Under the pieces are notes generated by a model that saw only the letters and a list, made by a program, of their open reading frames with translations, had not been told where the DNA came from and did no database searches. Position numbers and translations under genes: made by a program. Of a DNA stretch of 64,000 nucleotides, positions 58,031 to 64,000 are shown one piece after another. How positions within the stretch are numbered: position 1 is the first letter of the stretch; every line of letters starts with the position of its first letter. The stretch comes from Phenylobacterium kunshanense (GTDB lineage: Bacteria > Pseudomonadota > Alphaproteobacteria > Caulobacterales > Caulobacteraceae), in NCBI RefSeq assembly GCF_003254525.1, contig NZ_QFYS01000005.1:186001-250000 (forward strand), in the 5' to 3' direction.

Positions 58031-61023
58031 TCCTCGCCGTCCTCGCCGCTGGTGGACCACTCCAGCACCCGCGCCAGGTGGTCGTAGTCCGAGGCGTAGA
58101 GCTTCACGAACTGCGGCGCGATCCGCGAGGTGTAGCCGCGCTCCGGGTCGGCGTAGCGCTCCACCAGGGCGACCAGGCCGGCCAGCGCCTGATCCACCGC
58201 GTCACGGCTCACCAGCACCTTCTCCCCGTCGCCATCGGGCGCGGCGCGCACCTCTTCCCGGCCGGGCGGCCGCCGGCCGGTGACCGTCAGGTAGGTCAGC
58301 TCGCCCGGCTCGGCCCGCCCGATCTCCGCGAAGCCGCCGCCCGCCAGGATCGCGGCGGTCAGGGTCAGCTGGGGTGAGAAACCGGTGCGCACCATCTTCG
58401 CGCTCGGCGGGGCGCCGGTCTTGTAGTCCAGCACGTGCCCAAGGCCGTCCGGGCCGATTTCGATCCGGTCCGCCTTCGCCGAGACGGTGAACGCGCCCGC
58501 GGCGGTCGGCACGGTGAGATGGCCGGTCTTCTCCACGTGGATCTTCCGACCGTCGGCGCGGCGGCGGTGCTCCAGGTCGACGACCCAGGCGGCCGCCTCC
58601 TTGGCCAGCGCCGACTCCCGCGCCAGCCCCTCGGCGGGCATGCCCTCGGCCTCCAGGGCCTCCAGGTAGAGACGCTCGAACCTCCCGGCCGCGTCGGCTG
58701 GTAGATCGTCCGGAAAGTCCAGGGTGAAGCGCTCGAAGGCGGCGTGGATCGCCGTGCCCCTGACCCGCACATCAACCTGCTCGTCGGGCCGGTCCAGGGC
58801 CTTCAGGCGCAGGATGTCCCGGGCCCAGACGGCGTAGGGGTCGCGGGTGAGAGCCTCCACCCGCGTTACGAACAGTCCGGTCGGCCGGTCCGCCACGGGC
58901 GGTTTCGGCGAGGGCCGCTTCACCGGCTCGTAGCCGCCCGGCGCGTCCAGCGCCCGCGCCCAGTCCAGCACTTCCTGACGGCCGGGAATCTCCACGCCCG
59001 CGCCCCTCGCGAGGGTCTCCAGCCGCCACAGCCAGCGGGACTTCACCGACGGCGCGCCCTCGCGGCGCTCGGTGTGCAGCAGGATCACCTCCGGCGCGCA
59101 GGCCGCCTGGGCGAAGTCGTGGGCGGCCAGGCCGATCCTGCGCTCCGGCGAGGGCAGCCCCAGGGTCTGGCGCATAGGCCGCGACAGGAACGGGTCCAGC
59201 GGCGCCCCGCCGGGCCAGACGCCTTCCTCCAGCCCCGCCACGACCAGCCGGTCCGCCCGCACCAACCTGGCCTCGATGGCTCCGAGTATGCGCAGGCGCG
59301 GGTGGGTCGCCCCGCCCGAGCGGATCGTCTCGCCCTCCATCAGCTTGGCCAGCAGGTCGGCGAACTGGCGCGGCGTCACGGTCGGCAGCGCCTCGCCCTC
59401 CCGGACCAGGCCGCCCAGCAGGCGCGACATCGCCTCGCCCCCGTGCCCGGCCCACAGCTCCCCCGTGCCGCCGGACCCGTCCGCCGCCAGCGCCTCCATG
59501 GCGGCCGCCGTCCGCCGTGCTGCCTGGGCTGGAGACTCCGCCTCGCCCGTCCAGGAGAGACCGCCGAGTATGGTCTCCAGCCGCTCCGCGACGGGTAGGG
59601 CGCCCGGGGCCTTCTCGCGGACCCGGGCCTTCAGTTCGTCCCACGACCGCGCCCGCGGCCCGCGGAGGGCGGCGGCCTCCAGGGCGGCGCTGTCGCCCAG
59701 CCGCGCGAACGGATGCTTGAGCAGGCCCAGCAGCATGACGGGGTCCACGGGATCGACCGCCGCCCGGGCCATCAGGCCCGCCAGGACTCCGCAGCGGCAT
59801 CCCGCCAGGCTCTCGCCCGCAGACGAGTCCGGCACGACGCCCCAGCGGCCCAGCTTCGCCGTCACGCGGCGCGCCAGCGTCTGGTCCGGAGTCACCAGGG
59901 CAGCGGTGCGCCCCGGCGTCTCCAGCGCCTCGCGCAGCAGGAGTGCGGTGGTCGTGGCGGCCTCGTCCTCGGTCCGCGCGCTGACCAGCGACAGACCCTC
60001 CAGGCCGGCGGCGATGGGATTGATCCCGTCCTTGCGGCCTTCGTCCTGGAGGTGGGCGATCACCTGCAGCCAGTCGGCGGTCTCCTCCGCCGGTCGCAGC
60101 GCTTCGTTGATGATCCGCCGCCGCCAGCGGCCGCCGGCCTCCGGCGCGCTCGACGCCGGCCATACGGACACGTCACCCCGGGCGATACGCGCCTCGTCCA
60201 GCAGCCGCTTGAGCGCGCCCTGGGGATGCTGAACGTCCACCTTGGCCCAGGCCTTGTCGGCCAGCTCCTGATCCAGCGCCGGCAAGACCACCGCGCCACG
60301 CGGCGCCTGGGCCACGGCGACCAGAAGGGCGCGCGTCGCCGGCGCCGTGCCGGTCGATCCCGCCGCCACCAGCACGCCGGAGGGCGGGCTGCGGGTCCAG
60401 TGCTCGGCGAGGCGTCGCAGCAGCCGCACGCGCCGCTCGCTGACATCCGCGACCCCCAGCGTGCGCAGGCGTTCGGGCCAGCGCCGGAGCGCCTCTTCAA
60501 GGAAGGTGCGCGAGATGCGCCAGTGGTCAGCCACGTCGGCGTCGACCAGGCTTGCGAGCTGGTCCCCGACGTCCACTTCCTCGATCTGCAGACCATCGAA
60601 GAATCCGCCCAGCGCCTCGGCGAGGTCGAGCGCTCCCGAGGCCGAGGCGATGCCGCCGGGGACATGTTCCGCCAGCTCGTTCACGAGGCGTGTCAGTTCG
60701 AAGCGGCGGCGCAGCGGGTCGATCGCGGCGGGCAGGTCAAGGGCCAGGTCGCCGGGCTCGAACGGCGGCTCGCCCGCCTCCAGGTCGCCCAGGGGCCGCA
60801 TCTGCGGCGGGAGGACGGCGCGCCCGTCTGAAGCCTTGATGAAGGCGTCGGCCAGCGCCCGGGCGCCGCGCCGCGTCGGCATCAGCACCACGGCGTCGGC
60901 TAGGGCCTCGGGGCCGATGGGGGAGAGGGCGTCGTAGAGGCCCTGGGCCAGGTCTTCCGCGAACGGCCGGTGCGCCGGGATATTGAACCAGCGCGAGCCC
61001 GGCTGCTCGAAGAAGGCGGTCAT
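58027..61023 (-). CDS. addB: Double-strand break repair protein AddB
   Basis: 998 aa, partner of AddA. Its N-terminal inactivated-helicase domain starts WFNIPAHRPFAEDLAQGLYD and includes VLMPTRRGARALADAFI. The C-terminal nuclease domain carries LGHVLDYKTGAPPSAKMV, with DYK as catalytic residues, plus FERFTLDFPDDLPADA. Only the start at 61023 is taken, since it overlaps the murU stop (ATGA); a longer in-frame start is unlikely. No Cys cluster for an iron-sulfur site was noticed around the nuclease. Confidence 0.93.
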   Translation of the reverse strand: MTAFFEQPGSRWFNIPAHRPFAEDLAQGLYDALSPIGPEALADAVVLMPTRRGARALADAFIKASDGRAVLPPQMRPLGDLEAGEPPFEPGDLALDLPAAIDPLRRRFELTRLVNELAEHVPGGIASASGALDLAEALGGFFDGLQIEEVDVGDQLASLVDADVADHWRISRTFLEEALRRWPERLRTLGVADVSERRVRLLRRLAEHWTRSPPSGVLVAAGSTGTAPATRALLVAVAQAPRGAVVLPALDQELADKAWAKVDVQHPQGALKRLLDEARIARGDVSVWPASSAPEAGGRWRRRIINEALRPAEETADWLQVIAHLQDEGRKDGINPIAAGLEGLSLVSARTEDEAATTTALLLREALETPGRTAALVTPDQTLARRVTAKLGRWGVVPDSSAGESLAGCRCGVLAGLMARAAVDPVDPVMLLGLLKHPFARLGDSAALEAAALRGPRARSWDELKARVREKAPGALPVAERLETILGGLSWTGEAESPAQAARRTAAAMEALAADGSGGTGELWAGHGGEAMSRLLGGLVREGEALPTVTPRQFADLLAKLMEGETIRSGGATHPRLRILGAIEARLVRADRLVVAGLEEGVWPGGAPLDPFLSRPMRQTLGLPSPERRIGLAAHDFAQAACAPEVILLHTERREGAPSVKSRWLWRLETLARGAGVEIPGRQEVLDWARALDAPGGYEPVKRPSPKPPVADRPTGLFVTRVEALTRDPYAVWARDILRLKALDRPDEQVDVRVRGTAIHAAFERFTLDFPDDLPADAAGRFERLYLEALEAEGMPAEGLARESALAKEAAAWVVDLEHRRRADGRKIHVEKTGHLTVPTAAGAFTVSAKADRIEIGPDGLGHVLDYKTGAPPSAKMVRTGFSPQLTLTAAILAGGGFAEIGRAEPGELTYLTVTGRRPPGREEVRAAPDGDGEKVLVSRDAVDQALAGLVALVERYADPERGYTSRIAPQFVKLYASDYDHLARVLEWSTSGEDGEE

Positions 61024-61733
61024 GAGAGCCGCGCCTCCACCGCCGCAAGGGCGCGTGGGTCGCCGACCTGCATCCACAAGCCCTCAGGCTGGAAGCCGAA
61101 GAGCCGTCCCTTGTCGGACGACCGGAACCAGATATCGCGCAGGCTGAAGGCGTCGCGCGGATCGGCATAGACCGGGCGCGGGTCGAGAATCTCGATCCCG
61201 ATGGCGTGGAGCGGCGCGTCGGGCCGCTCGCCGCGATGGGTCAGCCGGCCAGCCTCGTCCTGATAGAAATCGCCGGGGCTCTCCTCGAACCCGACCGTCC
61301 GCCCCTTGGGCACGACGGTGACGAGCGAATCCATACGGTCGGGGTCCCAGGCGGCGATCAACTCGTCGAGAACCGGCGCGCCTGGCTTCCGCCAGACGTA
61401 GTCGCTGTTGCAGCGGAAGATCGGCGCATCGCCCAGCAGGGCGCGGGCATGCTTCACGCCGCCGCCGGTTTCCAGCAGTCGGGCGCGTTCGTCCGAGATG
61501 AGGAATTCCGCGTCGCGGCGCGAGCGCAGGTAGGCTTCGAGCTGGTCGGCGTGGGCGTGGACGTTCACCACCACCCGCTCGACGCCCGCCGCCACCAGCG
61601 GATCGATCACATAGGCGATCAACGGCTTGCCCTTCACCTCCACCAGCGCCTTGGGCCGGGTGTCGGTCAAGGGCCGCATCCGCGTGCCCAGGCCCGCGGC
61701 CATGACCATGGCGGTCTTCGGGCCTTGGCTCAC
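61020..61733 (-). CDS. murU: N-acetylmuramate-1-phosphate uridylyltransferase MurU
   Basis: 237 aa nucleotidyltransferase. Signature AMVMAAGLGTRMRPLTDTRP and KALVEVKGKPLIAYVID (UTP and sugar-phosphate sites), ETGGGVKHARALLGD, FRCNSDYVWRK and the C-terminal FGFQPEGLWMQVGDP. With AmgK it makes UDP-MurNAc from recycled MurNAc, bypassing the MurA/MurB route; this pair was studied in Pseudomonas and Caulobacter. GTG start overlaps the amgK stop. Confidence 0.85.
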   Translation of the reverse strand: MSQGPKTAMVMAAGLGTRMRPLTDTRPKALVEVKGKPLIAYVIDPLVAAGVERVVVNVHAHADQLEAYLRSRRDAEFLISDERARLLETGGGVKHARALLGDAPIFRCNSDYVWRKPGAPVLDELIAAWDPDRMDSLVTVVPKGRTVGFEESPGDFYQDEAGRLTHRGERPDAPLHAIGIEILDPRPVYADPRDAFSLRDIWFRSSDKGRLFGFQPEGLWMQVGDPRALAAVEARLS

Positions 61734-62827
61734 GCACGGAACTCCGCAGGGACGTGGCGGTCGAACCAAGCCTTCAGGCCGAAGAGCGCCGGGTCCTGGA
61801 GATTGCGTTCGAGATAGCGCCAGGTCCGCGGCATGTAGGCCTTGTACTGCGGCCGGCCCAGGAGCGCCTGGCGGGCGAACACTCGCCCCAGGATGCGGGC
61901 GGCGTTCGACGCGGCCAGGGCGCGGTACTCGGCCAGGAACGGCTCGCGGTCCAGATCGGACCGCTGGGCGAGGAAGCGGTCGAGCATCGCCGCCTCCAGC
62001 TCTGGCGAGACGTCGCGACGCGCGTCCTGCAAGAGGTGCAGCAGGTCCCACGCGGGGTGCGCCCGCAGCGCGTCCTGGAAATCGACCATGCCGACACGGG
62101 CAGCGCCTTGGCGTTCTGGCAGCCACAGCAGATTGCGGGCGTGATAGTCGCGATGCGTGAAGACCTTGGCCCCCGCTTCGCCGGCCACCCAGACCGGCGC
62201 CCACAAGGCGTCCCATTCGGCGGTCGCAGCTTCGCCGAAGGGCGCGAGGTTCGAGAACTTGGGCCAGAACTCCAGGAAGGTGTCGGTGGCGACCTTCAGG
62301 GCAAGGGTGTCGTAGCTGAGCAGCGGCCAGCGAACGCCTTCGAAGGACAGGACCTCGGGCGGGGCCACGGACTGCATCACCACCTGGACGTCCACAGCGG
62401 CCTCGTAGAGCGGGCGCTCGGCCTGGCCCTCGGCGATGAGGGTCGCGAAGAGCCCATCGCCGAGGTCTTCCAGGACCACGAGCCCCGCATCCGCGTCGAA
62501 GGCGTCGATGCGCGGCGCCGACAGCCCGCGATCGCGCAGCCAGGCCGCGGCGGTCACGAAGGCCGCCACCGAGCCGGCCGCAAGGCGTGCGGCGGCATTG
62601 TAGCCAAGCGCCATCCGCTCGGCGTCGGACGCGCCAGGCGGGCAGACGGCCGTTTCCAGCGTCGGCGGCTGGTCCATGAAGAAGCGGGTGGATCCGTCGG
62701 CCAGATGCAGTCGCTCGAAGGTGCGCGTAGAGGCGTCTCCGGCGAAGGGCTCGCGCCGGGCGTTTCCGAACCCTGCCGCATGCAGGAATTCGGCCTTCAG
62801 GGCCTCACGCTCAGAACTCAAGTCCAC
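61730..62827 (-). CDS. amgK: MurNAc/GlcNAc anomeric kinase AmgK
   Basis: 365 aa aminoglycoside-phosphotransferase fold. Catalytic segments: VFTHRDYHARNLLWLP (catalytic Asp) and VGMVDFQDALRAHPAWDLL (metal Asp). An N-terminal lobe has PFAGDASTRTFERLHLADG and VLEDLGDGLF. It phosphorylates the anomeric carbon of recovered MurNAc or GlcNAc, giving the substrate for MurU next to it. The start overlaps tsaE by 17 bases. Confidence 0.87.
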   Translation of the reverse strand: MDLSSEREALKAEFLHAAGFGNARREPFAGDASTRTFERLHLADGSTRFFMDQPPTLETAVCPPGASDAERMALGYNAAARLAAGSVAAFVTAAAWLRDRGLSAPRIDAFDADAGLVVLEDLGDGLFATLIAEGQAERPLYEAAVDVQVVMQSVAPPEVLSFEGVRWPLLSYDTLALKVATDTFLEFWPKFSNLAPFGEAATAEWDALWAPVWVAGEAGAKVFTHRDYHARNLLWLPERQGAARVGMVDFQDALRAHPAWDLLHLLQDARRDVSPELEAAMLDRFLAQRSDLDREPFLAEYRALAASNAARILGRVFARQALLGRPQYKAYMPRTWRYLERNLQDPALFGLKAWFDRHVPAEFRA

Positions 62828-63254
62828 GTCCTTCCCAGGCGCCGTGCGGGGTGAGCCGCACCCGCCGGCCCGCCGCGTCGTCGGCGGGCTCGATCTCTAT
62901 ATCGAGTCGGTCCGGCGGCAGGTCGCCCTCCAGCCGTTCGGGCCACTCGATGACGGCGGCGCCATCGTCCAGCGCCTCGTCCAGTCCGATCTCATACGCC
63001 TCGTCCGGGCTAGTGAGGCGATAGAGATCGAAGTGGGCGACGTTGAGCCGCGGCCCCTCGTAGAATTGGACGAGGGTGAACGTAGGGCTCGGAACCTCCT
63101 CGTCGGGCGTGGTCAAGGCGCGCACCAGGGCTCGGGCCAGGGTCGACTTGCCAGCGCCCAGCGGACCCGAGAGGCAGACCGCCTCACCGAGCTGAAGCCG
63201 CCGCGCTATGGCCGCGCCCAGGCGGGCCGTGGCCGCCTCGTCCTCCAGGATCAT
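62811..63254 (-). CDS. tsaE: tRNA threonylcarbamoyladenosine biosynthesis ATPase TsaE
   Basis: 147 aa. Walker A LSGPLGAGKSTLARALVRAL, then VPSPTFTLVQFYEG and VAHFDLYRL, and AAVIEWPERLEGDLPPDRL (Walker B region and switch). TsaE supports TsaB-TsaD in making t6A at position 37 of ANN-decoding tRNAs. It overlaps both neighbours by a few bases, so translation of the whole run is coupled. Confidence 0.94.
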   Translation of the reverse strand: MILEDEAATARLGAAIARRLQLGEAVCLSGPLGAGKSTLARALVRALTTPDEEVPSPTFTLVQFYEGPRLNVAHFDLYRLTSPDEAYEIGLDEALDDGAAVIEWPERLEGDLPPDRLDIEIEPADDAAGRRVRLTPHGAWEGRGLEF

Positions 63255-63997
63255 GCGAAGGCCTGGTCCGGATCGGACGACAGCTCGCGCTCCACGTAGG
63301 CCTTCAGCCGGGCCGTAGCCTCGGCGGGGTCGCCATCAAGCGCCTGCGGCGGGATCGGTGGTCCGACAGTCAGCGAGAATGGCCGACCGCGCTTGTTCAG
63401 GAGTTCGTGGAAGAGGGTGATGTCGCGCAGTTCCTGCGAGACGCCGTCAAAGAGGTGGAACATCGCCGACCAGGGCCCCGCCACATGGATCGGAACGACG
63501 GGGGCCTCGTACTTGCGGGCGATGGATATGGCCGAGGGCATCCACTCGGGGTCGGCCAGGCTCCCGTCAGGCTGACGCCGCGCCAGCCGACCGGCCGGGA
63601 AGATCGCCAGGCAGCGCTCGCCTTCCAAGGCCTCGCGGGTGAGAGCCAGCATGGCGCGGGTCTTCTCGCGGGTGCGCTTGGCCTCGACCCACTCCACGGG
63701 GATCAGCACCTCGTGGAAGCGCGGGGAGACACGATGGGCGTCGGCGTTGGCGTAGAAGCAGATGTCGGGGCGCAACGTCTTCAGCGCGTCGTACACCGCC
63801 ACGCCGTCGGCGATGCCCGTGGGATGGTTGCACACCACTACGACCCTTCCGTCCGGCGGGATGCGCTCGAGGCCGCGGGCGGCCACGCTGAGCGCCAGCA
63901 GTTCCGAGACATGGTCGAGCGCGGCGCGGCCGGCGAGGGGCGCGATAGTGTCGGCCATCCGTCGCGCCTTTCCGTAGTCGAGCAGGGCGTAGAGCAT
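63251..63997 (-). CDS. Acyltransferase family protein (1-acylglycerol-3-phosphate type), 5' end possibly cut
   Basis: At least 248 aa. The catalytic pattern is VVVCNHPTGIADGVAVYD (His-x-x-x-x-Asp variant) and FPAGRLARRQPDG near residue 135; hydrophobic surfaces suggest membrane association. The family includes lysophosphatidic acid and ornithine-lipid acyltransferases. The ATG is three bases from the window edge and the frame stays open beyond it, so the true start may lie outside. It overlaps tsaE by four bases (ATGA). Confidence 0.75.
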   Translation of the reverse strand: MLYALLDYGKARRMADTIAPLAGRAALDHVSELLALSVAARGLERIPPDGRVVVVCNHPTGIADGVAVYDALKTLRPDICFYANADAHRVSPRFHEVLIPVEWVEAKRTREKTRAMLALTREALEGERCLAIFPAGRLARRQPDGSLADPEWMPSAISIARKYEAPVVPIHVAGPWSAMFHLFDGVSQELRDITLFHELLNKRGRPFSLTVGPPIPPQALDGDPAEATARLKAYVERELSSDPDQAFA

Positions 63998-64000
63998 CGG

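Noticed and set aside
54578..58087. Long plus-strand frames opposite addA
   Set aside because: AddA motifs are continuous on the minus strand; the plus-strand frames are Gly/Arg/Pro-rich shadows.
1..64000. CRISPR array, prophage, transposon or integron
   Set aside because: No regularly spaced direct repeats, no transposase, integrase or phage structural genes, and no shift in base composition were seen. The terminase-like protein at 7077-7730 stands alone.

Overview
This 64 kb window looks like chromosomal DNA from a high-GC alphaproteobacterium of the Caulobacteraceae. A polar localisation gene podJ lies under a CtrA-like box and a GANTC (CcrM-type) site. The blocks aroA-cmk-rpsA-ihfB, trpFBA-accD-folC and addB-addA, rpoN-hpf-ptsN, and the FYDLN-type zinc protein all fit that family. 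Phenylobacterium seems somewhat more likely than Caulobacter because of the acyl-CoA dehydrogenase expansion, but the genus is an inference. There is no sign of a prophage, integrative element, IS or CRISPR array.

Layout. 1-8.7 kb: accessory genes, namely a SIMPL-domain protein (cut by the window edge), two PEPxxWA-CTERM exported proteins, small membrane and unknown proteins, a vanadium haloperoxidase with a complete metal pocket, a glyoxalase-like protein, an EAL phosphodiesterase, a lipoprotein that is half alanine, an orphan terminase-small-subunit-like protein and a methyltransferase. 8.8-15.1 kb: one minus-strand run of five acyl-CoA dehydrogenases, four of them exactly 401 aa and one of 365 aa with a degenerate FAD motif. 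15.2-22 kb: an MprF-like synthase, podJ, and a TauE/SafE-TIGR02186-DUF3429 operon. 21.9-25.1 kb: the DNA-repair pair PdeM and Lhr-type helicase. 25.2-29.6 kb: an exported methyltransferase-like lipoprotein, a PA2928-family protein, an UrcA protein, and a divergent YafY regulator/GST pair around a palindrome. 29.6-33.9 kb: rpoN, exoD, hpf, ptsN, then DUF1150 and Hsp20.

34-38 kb: a translationally coupled Gtr-like envelope glycosylation cassette (GT-C transferase, GtrB-like GT2, methyltransferase, GtrA). 38-41.4 kb: a TonB receptor with a Fur-like site and a PepSY protein whose frame is broken in a 9-base homopolymer. 41.4-54 kb: tRNA-Ala(GGC), the FYDLN protein and a housekeeping block on the plus strand: aroA, cmk, rpsA, a transglutaminase-like protein, ihfB, mscL, trpFBA, accD and folC. 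54-64 kb: minus-strand acyltransferase, tsaE, amgK, murU, addB, addA and trxA. All but trxA, which stands apart 3' of addA, are chained by short overlaps. They link tRNA modification, peptidoglycan recycling and double-strand-break repair.

The most notable items are the acyl-CoA dehydrogenase array, the chloroperoxidase-like protein, the broken PepSY gene, the Gtr-like cassette with its own methyltransferase, and a family of palindromic intergenic repeats (three clear copies, one divergent). Active-site statements rest on alignment by eye to known families; no database search was run.
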